Below are positions 10,136 to 19,676 of a DNA stretch of 64,000 nucleotides, piece after piece (within the stretch, counting starts at the first letter, position 1; every line of letters starts with the position of its first letter). Made by a program: the position numbers and the translations under genes. The notes below the pieces were generated by a model. The model was given only the letters and a program-made list of their open reading frames with translations, was not told the DNA's origin and ran no database searches. Source of the stretch: Serratia sarumanii (lineage in GTDB: Bacteria; Pseudomonadota; Gammaproteobacteria; Enterobacterales; Enterobacteriaceae); assembly GCF_029962605.1 (NCBI RefSeq), contig NZ_CP124750.1, positions 2,108,001 through 2,172,000 on the forward strand, given 5' to 3'.

Positions 10136-11351
10136 GTGCATCCCAAATCAATCGGCTATCCAGCCACTCAACGGCAAGAATAGTCAAAATGACCGCCGAG
10201 CCAAAGTAAAACGCGGCCGGTCCCATAGTAAAAGATAACAGCTGGTCGCGGTTTACCAGCGACATCATCAAGGCGATAACGAACAGATCGAGCATCGACC
10301 AGCGGCCGATCCAGGCGACCAGACGCAGCAGACGAATGCGCGTCTTCAGGCTGTGCGAGGTTTTGAAGTGAATGCTGAACAACAGCGTGATCAGCACGAT
10401 CACTTTGGTAAAGGGCACCAGCACGCTGGCGATGAACACGATGGCGGCGATCGGCACGTTGCCGGAGGTGGCCAGCGAGACCACGCCGGAGAATATGGTG
10501 TCTTCGAGGCGCACGCCGTTGGCGTAAATGATGGAAATCGGCAGCAGGTTGGCCGGTATCAACAGGATCATCGCCGCGATCAGCGCCGCCCAGGTTTTCT
10601 GCAGGCTGTAAGGCTGGCGGTGGCACATCGGCACGTGGCAGCGCGAACAGCGGCCGCGCGCGTCGGGGTAGCCGGTATAGTGGCAGGACAGGCAAATGTG
10701 CAGCGCCGCCGGCGGGCCTTTCGGCTGTTCCTGCGGATAGTAGCGCTCCCACAGCTGCTCCAGGTTGGCGTGGATCAGCGTCAGGATGCTGAGCAGGGTG
10801 AGCGACAGGTAGGCGATCAGCGCGCTGCCCGCCTGGATGTCGGCGTAATCCTGCACCTTGATCGCCGCCACCGCCATGCCGATCAGATAGATGTCCAGCA
10901 TCACCCACTCTTTCAGCCGCTCCAGCATCAGCAGCACCGGCCGCAGGTTCATGCCGAGCGCGTGGCCGAAGCGCAGGTACAGCAACGACAGCGCCAGCGT
11001 CAGCGGGGCGCCGATGGTGCAGAACGCCACCATGCTGGCGGTAAGCGGGTCGCCCTGACGGCTCATCTGCCAGATGCCTTCCAGCAAACTGGCGTCGATG
11101 CGCGTGCCGAGCAGGCGGATGCTGATCAGCGGTTCGGTGAAGGCGAACGGCATCAGCAGCAGCATGGCGATCGCCATGGCGGTCAGGCGCGTCATCGACC
11201 AGTCGCGGCCGTTCACTACCTTGGCGTTGCAGCGCGGGCAATAGGCGGCCTGGTTGCCGCTGAGCGGCGGCAGCACGAACAGCAGATCGCACTCGCAGCA
11301 GCGCTGGTGGCGCGCTTTGGAAAGGGGGGCGGTGATCGCGTGTATTTTCAT
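10104..11351 (-). CDS. letA: LetA, inner membrane partner of LetB
   Basis: A 415-residue polytopic inner membrane protein of the PqiA/YebS family. Two zinc-ribbon-like cysteine clusters are visible, CCECD with CPRCNAK near the N-terminus and [19 protein letters not shown] in the middle, each followed by a block of hydrophobic helices, a tandem arrangement typical of LetA. It is thought to load lipids into the LetB tunnel. I start at [12 protein letters not shown] to match the family; the frame is open for 43 more codons upstream and no strong ribosome binding site favours either. Divergent from msrC, so the 255 bases upstream should hold both promoters. Confidence 0.94.
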   Translation of the reverse strand: MKIHAITAPLSKARHQRCCECDLLFVLPPLSGNQAAYCPRCNAKVVNGRDWSMTRLTAMAIAMLLLMPFAFTEPLISIRLLGTRIDASLLEGIWQMSRQGDPLTASMVAFCTIGAPLTLALSLLYLRFGHALGMNLRPVLLMLERLKEWVMLDIYLIGMAVAAIKVQDYADIQAGSALIAYLSLTLLSILTLIHANLEQLWERYYPQEQPKGPPAALHICLSCHYTGYPDARGRCSRCHVPMCHRQPYSLQKTWAALIAAMILLIPANLLPISIIYANGVRLEDTIFSGVVSLATSGNVPIAAIVFIASVLVPFTKVIVLITLLFSIHFKTSHSLKTRIRLLRLVAWIGRWSMLDLFVIALMMSLVNRDQLLSFTMGPAAFYFGSAVILTILAVEWLDSRLIWDAHATGNADYTD

Positions 11352-11606
11352 CTTTGACAAGTCGCTGCCCTTGAGCCCGCCGGAACTGTCAGCGTAGCTG
11401 AAAAATAAACCGGCCGCGTCACTGGCGATCGGGCGCCGGACGGTAAAACGAGGTAAACCGGGATTCTGAGCGGCAAACATACCCCGAGCGACAGGGTTTT
11501 GTGAAGCAACAGATGATTAACCTTGTGGCTATACGCATTTAATGCTTATTTTATAGGGCCTAAGCTTTGGGCTTCTGGCCATCTTCACTGTTTCAATGGT
11601 TATCAC

Positions 11607-12104
11607 ATGACAAAAGAACAATTCTACGCGGAATTAAAACGTGACCTGAGCGCGTTGCTCGGCGGGGAAACCAACTTTATCGCGGCGTTGTCCAACGCCA
11701 GCGCGTTGCTCAACGAGCGTCTGGATGACGTGAACTGGGTCGGTTTCTATCTGATGGATGGCGGCCAGCTGGTGCTGGGGCCGTTCCAGGGCAAGATCGC
11801 CTGCGTGCGTATTCCGGTGGGCAAGGGCGTGTGCGGCACGGCGGTGGCGGAAAATCGCGTGCAGCGCGTCGGCGACGTGCATGCGTTCCCGGGCCATATC
11901 GCCTGCGATGCGGCCAGCAACGCGGAAATCGTGCTGCCGCTGGCGGTTGGCGGCCGAGCGATCGGCGTTTTGGATATCGACAGCACGGTTTATCAACGCT
12001 TCGACGAACAGGACGAAGCGGGCCTGAAAGCCGTGGTGGCGGGGCTTTGTGAGCAACTGGAACAGTGCGACAGTGCGAAATATGTGACTGTGGCGGCAAG
12101 TTGA
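11607..12104 (+). CDS. msrC: Free methionine-(R)-sulfoxide reductase (GAF domain)
   Basis: A 165-residue cytosolic GAF-domain enzyme that reduces free methionine-R-sulfoxide, with electrons from thioredoxin in E. coli (YebR). The cysteines of the active site are present in GKIACVRIPVGKGVCGTA and in HIACDAASNAEIVLP. I start at MTKEQFYAELK, where homologues begin, though the frame is open 28 codons upstream. It is divergent from letA, exactly as in E. coli, and precedes proQ with a 96-base gap. Confidence 0.94.
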   Translation: MTKEQFYAELKRDLSALLGGETNFIAALSNASALLNERLDDVNWVGFYLMDGGQLVLGPFQGKIACVRIPVGKGVCGTAVAENRVQRVGDVHAFPGHIACDAASNAEIVLPLAVGGRAIGVLDIDSTVYQRFDEQDEAGLKAVVAGLCEQLEQCDSAKYVTVAAS

Positions 12105-12131
12105 TCGACGGTTAACGTGGCAATTACCGAT

Positions 12132-12151
12132 GGCGTCATTATAATGACGCC
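12132..12151. promoter_or_regulatory. Perfect 20-bp palindrome with embedded TATAAT upstream of proQ
   Basis: GGCGTCATTATAATGACGCC is a perfect palindrome between msrC and proQ, with a consensus -10 hexamer TATAAT across its centre. It could be an msrC hairpin, a proQ promoter overlaid by a dimeric repressor site, or both. No clear -35 hexamer is seen at 16-17 bases. Function is inference. Confidence 0.45.
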
Positions 12152-12200
12152 TGTTCATGCCTGTGGCTTGTTGGCAATACCGTTGTAATCAGGAAATTTC

Positions 12201-12911
12201 ATGGAAAATCAACCTAAGTTGAACTCTAGTAAAGAAGTCATTGCTTTTCTTGCCGAGCGTTTTCCGCTCTGCTTTAGCGCCGAAGGCGAAGCTCGTCCGC
12301 TGAAAATCGGTATTTTTCAGGATTTGGTAGAGCGCGTGCAGGGGGAAGAGAATCTCAGCAAAACGCAATTGCGTTCTGCCCTGCGCCTGTACACCTCAAG
12401 CTGGCGTTACCTGTACGGCGTCAAAGTCGGCGCGCAGCGCGTCGATCTGGACGGCAATCCGTGCGGTGAACTGGAGCAGCAGCATGTCGATCATGCTCGC
12501 CAGCAGCTTGAAGAAGCCAAAGCGCGCGTTCAGGCACAGCGTGCCGAACAAAACGCCAAAAAACGTGAAGCCGCCGGTGAATCCGCCGATGCCGCGCCAC
12601 GCCGTCCGCGCCCAGCCGGTAAAAAGCCCGCTGCACGTCGCGAAGGCGGAGCCGCGCCGGAGAACCGCAAGCCGCGCCCACAAACTCGCCCACAGCCAGC
12701 TCGTCAACCTCGTGCAGCAAAAGAGGAAAACCAGCCGCGTTATGCGCCAGTCACGGATATCTCTAAACTGCAAATTGGCCAGGAAATCAAAGTCAGAGCA
12801 GGCAAGAGCGCGATGGATGCTACCGTACTCGAAATCGCTAAAGATGGCGTACGTGTGCAGCTCTCTTCCGGTCTGGCGATGATTGTGCGCGCAGAACACT
12901 TGCAGTTCTGA
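12201..12911 (+). CDS. proQ: RNA chaperone ProQ
   Basis: A 236-residue FinO/ProQ-family RNA chaperone, which binds structured small RNAs and mRNA 3' ends. The N-terminal FinO-like domain occupies about residues 1-120 ([32 protein letters not shown]). A lysine, arginine, alanine and proline-rich linker of about 60 residues follows, then the C-terminal Tudor-like domain ([12 protein letters not shown] to [10 protein letters not shown]). AGGAAATTTC precedes the ATG. prc begins 19 bases downstream on the same strand, so the two are probably co-transcribed, as in E. coli. Confidence 0.97.
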   Translation: MENQPKLNSSKEVIAFLAERFPLCFSAEGEARPLKIGIFQDLVERVQGEENLSKTQLRSALRLYTSSWRYLYGVKVGAQRVDLDGNPCGELEQQHVDHARQQLEEAKARVQAQRAEQNAKKREAAGESADAAPRRPRPAGKKPAARREGGAAPENRKPRPQTRPQPARQPRAAKEENQPRYAPVTDISKLQIGQEIKVRAGKSAMDATVLEIAKDGVRVQLSSGLAMIVRAEHLQF

Positions 12912-12930
12912 TACGGAGGCCAACCCAGGC

Positions 12931-14979
12931 ATGAACAAATTCGTCAGATTAACAGCGATTGCAGGGCTGCTGTGGGCGGGTGTCAGTTACGGCGCGGAAA
13001 CAGCCAACATCCGCATCGGCCAACTGCCTCAACTGCAACAGGAACCTCAGCACGCTACGGTGAGTGAGCGCGTCACCTCGCGCTTCACTCGCTCTCATTA
13101 CCGCCAGTTTGCCCTCGACGCGGAGTTTTCAGGCAAGATCTTCGATCGCTACCTGAACATGCTGGACTACAGCCATAACGTGTTGCTGGCCTCCGACGTG
13201 GCGCAGTTCGCCGGCAAACGCAATCAGGTTGGCGAAGAGCTGAAAACCGGCAAGCTGGACACCTTCTACGCGCTGTTCAATCTGGCGCAGAAACGCCGCT
13301 TTGAGCGTTACACCTATGCGTTGTCGTTGCTGGACAAGCCGATGAACTTCACCGGCAACGGCACTATCGATCTCGACCGCAGCAAAGCGCCGTGGCCGAA
13401 AGACAAGGCCGAGCTGGATAGCCTGTGGGATGCGAAAGTCACCTATGACGAGCTGAACCTCAAGCTGACCGGCAAGACCGACAAAGAAATCCGCGACACG
13501 CTGACCAAGCGCTATCAGTTCGCCATCAAGCGCCTGACGCAAAGCAACAGCGAAGACGTCTTCCAGCTGGCGATGAATGCCTTTGCGCATGAAATCGACC
13601 CGCACACCAACTATCTGTCTCCGCGCAACACCGAGCAGTTCAACACCGAGATGAGCCTGTCGCTGGAAGGCATCGGCGCGGTGCTGCAGATGGATGACGA
13701 CTACACCCTGATAAACTCGATGGTGCCGGGCGGCCCGGCGGCGAAGAGCAAGGCGATCACCGTGGGCGATCGCATCGTCGGCGTCGGCCAGGCCGGCAAA
13801 CCGATGGTGGACGTGATCGGCTGGCGCCTGGACGACGTGGTGTCATTGATCAAAGGGCCGAAAGGCAGCAAGGTGCGCCTGGAGATCCTGCCGGCAGGCA
13901 AGGGCACCAAAACCCGCGTGGTCACCCTGACCCGCGAGCGCATCCGCCTGGAAGACCGCGCGGTGAAAATGACCATCAAGACCGTCGGCAAAGAGAAGGT
14001 GGCGGTGTTCGACATCCCCGGCTTCTACGTCGGTCTGACCGATGACGTGAAAGTGCAGCTGCAGAAGATGGCCAAGCAGAACGTCAAGAGCGTGATCATC
14101 GATCTGCGCACCAACGGCGGCGGCGCGCTGACCGAAGCGGTGTCGCTGTCCGGCCTGTTCATTCCGAGCGGCCCGGTGGTGCAGGTGCGCGACAACAACG
14201 GCAAAGTGCGTGAAGACGCCGACACCGACGGCGTGACCTACTACAAAGGCCCGCTGGTGGTGCTGGTCGATCGCTTCAGCGCCTCCGCCTCCGAGATCTT
14301 CGCGGCGGCGATGCAGGATTACGGCCGTGCGCTGATCGTCGGCGAGCCGACCTTCGGTAAAGGCACCGTGCAGCAGTACCGTTCGCTGAACCGCATCTAC
14401 GATCAGATGCTGCGCCCTGAGTGGCCGGCGCTGGGGTCGGTGCAGTACACCATTCAGAAGTTCTACCGCGTCAACGGCGGCAGCACTCAGCGCAAAGGGG
14501 TGACCCCGGACATTCTGATGCCGACCGGCGTCGATCCGGCGGAAACCGGCGAAGCGTTTGAAGACAACGCCATGCCGTGGGACAGCATCAATGCGGCGAC
14601 CTACAGCAAGACCGGCGATATGGCGCCGTTCGAGCCGGAGCTGCTGAAAGATCACCAGCAGCGCATCGCGCAGAATCCGGAGTTCCAGTACATCGCGCAG
14701 GATATCGCGCATTACAAGGCGCTGAAGGATAAACGCAACATCGTGTCCCTCAATCTGGCGGTGCGCGAGAAAGAGAACCACGACGACGATGCGACCCGTT
14801 TGAAACGCATCAACGAGCGCCTGGAACGTGCGGGCAAGAAGCCGCTGAAATCGCTCGACGATTTGCCGAAGGATTACCAGGAACCGGATCCGTACCTGGA
14901 TGAAACCGTGCATATCGCGCTGGAGCTGGCTCATCTGGAAAAAGATCGGCCCGCTCAGCAGCCAGCGCAGGCCAAATAA
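12931..14979 (+). CDS. prc: Tail-specific carboxy-terminal protease Prc
   Basis: A 682-residue periplasmic S41-family serine protease that trims and degrades proteins from their C-terminus, including PBP3 and, with NlpI, murein endopeptidases in E. coli. The signal peptide is MNKFVRLTAIAGLLWAGVSYGA. A PDZ domain (IGAVLQMDDDYTLINSMVPGGPA, GDRIVGVGQ) precedes the catalytic domain with DRFSASASE and GEPTFGKGTVQQ; Ser452 and Lys477 fall at the E. coli positions of the catalytic dyad. GGAGG precedes the ATG at 12931. Length equals that of E. coli Prc. Confidence 0.97.
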   Translation: MNKFVRLTAIAGLLWAGVSYGAETANIRIGQLPQLQQEPQHATVSERVTSRFTRSHYRQFALDAEFSGKIFDRYLNMLDYSHNVLLASDVAQFAGKRNQVGEELKTGKLDTFYALFNLAQKRRFERYTYALSLLDKPMNFTGNGTIDLDRSKAPWPKDKAELDSLWDAKVTYDELNLKLTGKTDKEIRDTLTKRYQFAIKRLTQSNSEDVFQLAMNAFAHEIDPHTNYLSPRNTEQFNTEMSLSLEGIGAVLQMDDDYTLINSMVPGGPAAKSKAITVGDRIVGVGQAGKPMVDVIGWRLDDVVSLIKGPKGSKVRLEILPAGKGTKTRVVTLTRERIRLEDRAVKMTIKTVGKEKVAVFDIPGFYVGLTDDVKVQLQKMAKQNVKSVIIDLRTNGGGALTEAVSLSGLFIPSGPVVQVRDNNGKVREDADTDGVTYYKGPLVVLVDRFSASASEIFAAAMQDYGRALIVGEPTFGKGTVQQYRSLNRIYDQMLRPEWPALGSVQYTIQKFYRVNGGSTQRKGVTPDILMPTGVDPAETGEAFEDNAMPWDSINAATYSKTGDMAPFEPELLKDHQQRIAQNPEFQYIAQDIAHYKALKDKRNIVSLNLAVREKENHDDDATRLKRINERLERAGKKPLKSLDDLPKDYQEPDPYLDETVHIALELAHLEKDRPAQQPAQAK

Positions 14980-15002
14980 GGCCGCGTCCGGCAGGATGAA
15001 AA

Positions 15003-15027
15003 ACGCACCCTCGGGTGCGTTTTTTTA
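15003..15027 (+). terminator. Terminator after prc
   Basis: ACGCACC and GGTGCGT form a tight stem around CTCG, followed by seven T residues. It lies 24 bases after the prc stop and closes the proQ-prc unit. Confidence 0.88.
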
Positions 15028-15166
15028 TGGTGACGCGAAGGCCTGCTTCCCTGCAGGGGAATGGGGGCGGGCTTATGCGTCGCCTGACAAATTTATGGCA
15101 AAAAACCCCTCCGCCTTACGCAACAATCGTTTACAATTTGCCAAATCCCGGTCGCGCGCCGTTTTT

Positions 15167-15181
15167 GTAAAGTTTCGTATT
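15167..15181 (+). promoter_or_regulatory. Candidate CpxR box upstream of htpX
   Basis: GTAAAGTTTCGTATT is close to the CpxR consensus GTAAA-N5-GTAAA, with the second half degenerate (GTATT). E. coli htpX is a known Cpx regulon member, which makes the site plausible. It lies about 110 bases before the start codon, in the 309-base spacer between prc and htpX. Confidence 0.42.
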
Positions 15182-15206
15182 TTTAGTAGGTTAATGACGC
15201 GCGACT

Positions 15207-15234
15207 CTTGAAACTGTGACGAATGCCCATACGA
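15207..15234 (+). promoter_or_regulatory. Heat shock (sigma-32) promoter of htpX
   Basis: CTTGAAA, a 12-base spacer, then CCCATA. This fits the sigma-32 consensus CTTGAAA-N11-16-CCCAT closely, and E. coli htpX is sigma-32 dependent. It lies about 55-80 bases before the htpX ATG. Apart from this site, the CpxR-like box and the prc terminator I see nothing else in the spacer. Confidence 0.75.
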
Positions 15235-15288
15235 TCTAGGGTATCTTCGACAGCGTTTTGTTAACATTTATGAGGAAGTAAACATTTT

Positions 15289-16167
15289 ATGATGCGTATA
15301 GCTCTGTTCCTGCTCACCAACCTGGCGGTGATGTTGGTTTTCGGGCTGGTGCTCAGCCTGACAGGAATCCAATCCAGTAGCGTTCAGGGTCTGATGATCA
15401 TGGCCGGTCTGTTCGGCTTCGGCGGCGCTTTCGTGTCGTTGCTGATGTCCAAGTGGATGGCGCTGCGCTCCGTCGGCGGGGAAGTGATTGAACAACCGCG
15501 TAACGAAACCGAAAACTGGCTGCTGGAAACGGTGCGCCGTCAGTCGCAGCAGGCGGGCATCGCGATGCCGCAGGTTGCTATCTACCACGCGCCGGACATC
15601 AACGCCTTCGCCACCGGCGCACGCCGCGACGCCTCGCTGGTCGCCGTCAGCACCGGCCTGCTGCAGAGCATGAGCCGCGACGAAGCGGAAGCGGTCATCG
15701 CGCACGAAATCAGCCACGTCGCCAACGGCGATATGGTGACCATGACCCTGATTCAGGGCATCGTGAACACCTTCGTCATCTTCATTTCGCGCCTGATCGC
15801 GCAGGTTGCTGCCGGCTTCCTGGGCAACCGCGACGGTGAAGGGGAAGGCAACGGCAACCCGATGATTTACTTCGCGGTGTCGATGGTGCTGGAACTGGTG
15901 TTCGGCATCCTGGCAAGCATCATCACCATGTGGTTCTCGCGTCACCGCGAGTTCTACGCCGACGCCGGCTCCGCCAAGCTGGTGGGCCGCGAGAAGATGA
16001 TCGCCGCCTTGCAGCGCCTGAAAACCAGCTACGAGCCGCAGGAAGCGGGCAGCATGATGGCGTTCTGCATCAACGGCAAATCCAAGTCGTTCAGCGAGCT
16101 GTTCATGTCGCACCCGCCGCTCGATAAGCGCATCGAAGCGCTGCGTTCCGGCCAGTACCTGAAGTAA
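15289..16167 (+). CDS. htpX: Membrane zinc metalloprotease HtpX
   Basis: A 292-residue M48 protease of the inner membrane that degrades misfolded membrane proteins in parallel with FtsH. Two hydrophobic N-terminal helices are seen ([21 protein letters not shown] and [19 protein letters not shown]). The zinc motif HEISH is at residues 139-143 with the third ligand region in REFYADAG, and two more hydrophobic stretches lie between them. AGGAAGT precedes the ATG. Regulation by heat shock and possibly envelope stress is indicated by the sites upstream. Confidence 0.97.
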   Translation: MMRIALFLLTNLAVMLVFGLVLSLTGIQSSSVQGLMIMAGLFGFGGAFVSLLMSKWMALRSVGGEVIEQPRNETENWLLETVRRQSQQAGIAMPQVAIYHAPDINAFATGARRDASLVAVSTGLLQSMSRDEAEAVIAHEISHVANGDMVTMTLIQGIVNTFVIFISRLIAQVAAGFLGNRDGEGEGNGNPMIYFAVSMVLELVFGILASIITMWFSRHREFYADAGSAKLVGREKMIAALQRLKTSYEPQEAGSMMAFCINGKSKSFSELFMSHPPLDKRIEALRSGQYLK

Positions 16168-16186
16168 TCGGCTGAATGAAAGGAAA

Positions 16187-16211
16187 AACCCCGGCTCGCC
16201 GGGGTTTTTTT
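16187..16211 (+). terminator. Terminator after htpX
   Basis: AACCCCGGC and GCCGGGGTT form a nine-pair stem followed by a run of T residues, 20 bases past the htpX stop. Confidence 0.88.
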
Positions 16212-16404
16212 ATGGCATGACGAAATCGCTTTTTCAGGTGGAGGATGCTGATTCAAGCGTCAGATTTCGCGATTTGAATACGGCCTTTCCGCCTCTCGCG
16301 GTACGCTAGCCGCTGCAGGCTACCATGCCTGACGCCTTCGCTTGCTTGGTTTGGGAAGCTCATGCTATATGCTTTGGCACCATAACGTCTGTCCCTGAGG
16401 CCCT

Positions 16405-17112
16405 ATGAAAATCAACGCTCTTCCCTTGCTCGGCTGTGATGAGGCGCTGGCGCGCCTTACCATATTGGCGGGCGGCGTCGCCGATGCGTCTGCGGAGTTG
16501 TTAAACCGGAATGGTTACGATTCTGAACAGCCAGCTATACGCTGGCATTCAGGCGACCTGCACCTCCCATCGTTTTTCCCAGACGAGAACGACAGGCACG
16601 ATTACGATTATCTGGTCGTAGAAGGAGATTTGATCGTAGAGGGGTGCATGGCGGTGTCACCCCAGCGGGAGGACGGCGGCATCATTGTGCTGGGGCGGCT
16701 GCAGTCGGATACGCTGATTTGTTTGGGCGAGCTACTCGTGCGTGACGATGCCCGCATACGCCATGCCTATTGCAGCTCTGGAAACGACGGCGCGTTTGTG
16801 GTGGGGGGAAATCTGGCCGTGCTCACCCTGGTAGAAACGGGGGAATTTATCCATGTACATGGCGATCTCGACGCGCGATGTCTCGCCTCATTGCAGAACT
16901 TCGTTCAGGTTGACGGAGAGACGCGCTGCGACTGTCGAATCGACAGCGCGCAGTCCGCTGAACCGATCACGCGCATGTTCGCTTCAGACCTGCTGAAGGC
17001 CTTTGAGGGGGAGGATAACGACGGCCAACACATTGTTGGCTGGTATCCGGATGACGATGCCTATTTAGCGTGTTTGCAACAAGGCCGCAGCCCTTTGAGG
17101 AGCGGCGACTGA
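16405..17112 (+). CDS. Hypothetical acidic protein with beta-solenoid-like repeats
   Basis: A 235-residue protein I do not recognise. It has no signal peptide or membrane segment. From about residue 70 short strand-like units alternate with glycine turns: YDYLVVEGDLIVEG, GGIIVLGRLQ, LICLGELLVRDDARI, GAFVVGGNLAVLTLVETGEFIHVHGDLDA. This pattern resembles a beta-helix such as bactofilin-like polymer-forming proteins. The C-terminal third is very acidic (FEGEDNDGQHIVGWYPDDDAYL). TGAGG sits before the ATG. It stands alone between the conserved neighbours htpX and yebQ, and its codon use is less biased than theirs, so lateral arrival is likely. Immunity or structural roles are both possible, neither shown. 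Confidence 0.75.
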   Translation: MKINALPLLGCDEALARLTILAGGVADASAELLNRNGYDSEQPAIRWHSGDLHLPSFFPDENDRHDYDYLVVEGDLIVEGCMAVSPQREDGGIIVLGRLQSDTLICLGELLVRDDARIRHAYCSSGNDGAFVVGGNLAVLTLVETGEFIHVHGDLDARCLASLQNFVQVDGETRCDCRIDSAQSAEPITRMFASDLLKAFEGEDNDGQHIVGWYPDDDAYLACLQQGRSPLRSGD

Positions 17113-17212
17113 CGCCAAGCGTATCACACCTGGCGCGGCGTGATTCAGGCCGGCCGCATTGCTGGAACCGCCGGTTTTAGAATCGATGGGGTTTCGGCTG
17201 TTTCTATGGCCG

Positions 17213-18607
17213 CTATTTCACCTCGCGGCTTGGCTGCGCCGTTTGCGCCGTCGATTGGGTGATGCGCAGGCTGCTGACCGCCGCCGCCAGAGTGGCGAAC
17301 ACGCCGGCCAGGACCAGCGATGCGTGGGTGCCGGAGGTGGGGAACAGGTTGAACATCAGCGCCACCAGCGCGGCCCCCGAGGTTTGCCCCAGCAGGCGAG
17401 CGGTGCCCAGCATGCCGCTGGCGCCGCCGCTGCGGTTACGCGGCGCGGCGGAGATGATGGTGTGATTGTTGGGCGACTGGAACAGGCCAAAGCCGGCGCC
17501 GCACAGCACCATGCGCCAGATGATGTCCCAATTTGACGGAGCCGCGGGCAACAGCGCCAGCGAGAACAGCCCGAGCGCGAACACCGCCAGCCCAATGCAG
17601 CCCAGCAGGCCGGCGTGCACGCGCTCCACCAGCCGGCCGGCGATCGGCGCCATCACCACGATCGCCAGCGGCCACGGCGTCAGCAGCAGCCCGGTCGCCA
17701 CTTCGTCGCGGCCCAACGCGCTTTGTAGAAAGAACGGCAGCGATACCATCGCCAGCATCTGCGCGGCGAACGAGCAGATTGAGGTGCCCATCGACAGGGC
17801 GAAGATCGGGATGCGCAGCAGGTCGACCGGCAGCAGCGGAAATTCCTGGCGCAGCTGGCGGCGCACGAACACCGCGCCAATCGCCAGCAGCGCGGCGATC
17901 TCGCTGAAGATCAGCGTCAGGCTTTGGCCCTGGGCGAAGCCGCTGATGGCAGTGATCAGCAGGCCGAAGGTCAGCGCGTTCAGCACGGCGCTGGTGGGAT
18001 CGAAACGGCGGTTATCGCTTTTTTGGCCGTTGGCCGGCAGAAACTTCATGCCCAGCAGCAGCGCGACGAGGCCGATCGGCAGGTTAATGGCGAACAGCCA
18101 CTGCCAGGACGCGACCGACAGGATCGCCGCCGCCACCGTCGGCCCGGCCGCCGAGGAGCAGGCGACGATCAGCGAATTGATGCCCATGCCGCGGCCGAGA
18201 AAACGCTGCGGATAGATGATGCGGATCAGCGCGGTGTTGACGCTCATGATGGCAGCGGCGCCAAAGCCTTGCAGCACGCGGGCGATGGTCAGCGTGAGCA
18301 GCGAGTCGGACAGGGCGCAGAACAGCGAGGTGATGCTGAACACCAGCAGCCCGGCCTGATAGATGCGGCGATAACCGATCAGATCGCCGAGCGACGCCAG
18401 CGACAGCAGAGAGACGGTGATCGCCAGCTGATAGGCGTTAACCACCCAAATGGAGCTGGCCGGGCTGGCGTTGAGATCGCGCGCGATGGTGGGCAGCGCC
18501 ACGTTGGCTATCGCGCCGTCGAGCACGGATACGGTAATGCCGAGGGCGATGGCGAGGATCGCCCCATAGCGTTGCGGGACGGGGAGGCCGTCGGAACAAG
18601 GACGCAT
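17213..18607 (-). CDS. yebQ: MFS transporter YebQ (DHA2 family)
   Basis: A 464-residue, probably 14-helix major facilitator of the drug:H+ antiporter-2 family. Family motifs seen are LDGAIANVALPTIARDL in helix 1, LGDLIGYRRIYQAGL after helix 2 and GMGINSLIVACSSAAGPTVAAAIL. It is close in length and sequence to E. coli YebQ and has the same neighbours (htpX and kdgR). The substrate is unknown; drug efflux is only suggested by family. Divergent from kdgR with 231 bases between the starts. Confidence 0.93.
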   Translation of the reverse strand: MRPCSDGLPVPQRYGAILAIALGITVSVLDGAIANVALPTIARDLNASPASSIWVVNAYQLAITVSLLSLASLGDLIGYRRIYQAGLLVFSITSLFCALSDSLLTLTIARVLQGFGAAAIMSVNTALIRIIYPQRFLGRGMGINSLIVACSSAAGPTVAAAILSVASWQWLFAINLPIGLVALLLGMKFLPANGQKSDNRRFDPTSAVLNALTFGLLITAISGFAQGQSLTLIFSEIAALLAIGAVFVRRQLRQEFPLLPVDLLRIPIFALSMGTSICSFAAQMLAMVSLPFFLQSALGRDEVATGLLLTPWPLAIVVMAPIAGRLVERVHAGLLGCIGLAVFALGLFSLALLPAAPSNWDIIWRMVLCGAGFGLFQSPNNHTIISAAPRNRSGGASGMLGTARLLGQTSGAALVALMFNLFPTSGTHASLVLAGVFATLAAAVSSLRITQSTAQTAQPSREVK

Positions 18608-18838
18608 GTTGGTCTCAGCGGTATTTATTCAGGGGAGTATTATCATGCTAATCATATTCGCCCGTGATTGCATGCCCCTTGTCCGCTGAATTGTAAACGG
18701 CGGTGAGCGGGCCGGCGGTTATCCATTTGGCTTCAATCGCTTAGCGTTCAACTGCGTTGCGCGTCGCGATCTGTTCCGATTATACTGAAACCCTTGTTTA
18801 AATTTCCTGAAACAGAACCGTTAAGTAGGGTATTCGCC

Positions 18839-19630
18839 ATGGCTAACGCAGATTCAGACAAGCAACCGGATGTCGTCTCATCCGTAATGAAAGTGTTCGG
18901 TATTTTGCAGGCGCTCGGCGATGAGCGCGAGATTGGCATTACTGAACTGTCCCAGCGGGTGATGATGTCCAAAAGCACCGTCTACCGTTTTCTGCAGACC
19001 ATGAAAGCGCTGGGCTACGTTTCGCAGGAAGGCGAGACGGAAAAATATGCGCTGACGCTCAAGCTGTTCGAGCTGGGCGCCAAATCGTTGCAGAACGTCG
19101 ATCTGATCCGCAGCGCCGACGTGCAGATGCGCGAACTGTCGAACCGCACCCGCGAAACCATCCACCTTGGCGCCCTGGATGAGGACGGTATCGTCTATAT
19201 CCACAAGATCGACGCGATGTACAACCTGCGCATGTATTCGCGCATCGGTCGCCGCAACCCGCTGCACAGCACCGCCATCGGTAAAGTGCTGCTGGCCTGG
19301 CGCGATCGGGATGAGGTGGCGCAGATCCTGTCGCAGATTGAATTTACCCGCAGCACCGAGCATACCCTGACCAGCGCCGCCGAACTGCTGCCGGTGCTGG
19401 AGCGGGTGCGTGAGCAGGGATACGGCGAAGATGCCGAAGAGCAGGAAGTGGGGATCCGTTGTATCGCGGTGCCGGTATTCGATCGGTTTGGGGTGGCGAT
19501 CGCCGGGTTGAGCCTCTCTTTCCCGACGCTGCGCTTTTCCGAAGCGGCGCGGGAGGAATATGTGGCGCTGTTGCACGTCGCCGCCCGGCGCATCAGTGAA
19601 CAGCAGGGCTATTACGACTATCCGTTCTGA
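18839..19630 (+). CDS. kdgR: Transcriptional regulator KdgR (IclR family)
   Basis: A 263-residue repressor of pectin, 2-keto-3-deoxygluconate and related sugar-acid genes in enterobacteria. The N-terminal winged helix-turn-helix (ITELSQRVMMSKSTVYRFLQTMKALGYV) and C-terminal IclR effector domain (IHKIDAMYNLRMYSRIGRRNPLHSTAIGKVLLA) are clear. The start at 18839 gives the same length as E. coli KdgR. Alone on its strand, downstream of the divergent yebQ. No convincing KdgR site is visible in its own promoter, but one lies at 28985 in this window. Confidence 0.96.
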   Translation: MANADSDKQPDVVSSVMKVFGILQALGDEREIGITELSQRVMMSKSTVYRFLQTMKALGYVSQEGETEKYALTLKLFELGAKSLQNVDLIRSADVQMRELSNRTRETIHLGALDEDGIVYIHKIDAMYNLRMYSRIGRRNPLHSTAIGKVLLAWRDRDEVAQILSQIEFTRSTEHTLTSAAELLPVLERVREQGYGEDAEEQEVGIRCIAVPVFDRFGVAIAGLSLSFPTLRFSEAAREEYVALLHVAARRISEQQGYYDYPF

Positions 19631-19648
19631 CCCTTCGCTTCCATGAAC

Positions 19649-19672
19649 AAGGCGCTGCCATGGCAGCGCCTT
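19649..19672. terminator. Palindromic hairpin between kdgR and phnV
   Basis: AAGGCGCTGCCATGGCAGCGCCTT is a perfect 24-base palindrome between two convergent genes, lacking a clear U run on either strand. Probably an RNA 3'-end structure for both transcripts. Confidence 0.55.
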
Positions 19673-19676
19673 GTGG

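Noticed and set aside
18780..18838. Possible KdgR autoregulatory site (GAAACCCTTGTTTA) before kdgR
   Set aside because: The half-sites are spaced one base too far apart for the KdgR consensus and the flanks do not match.
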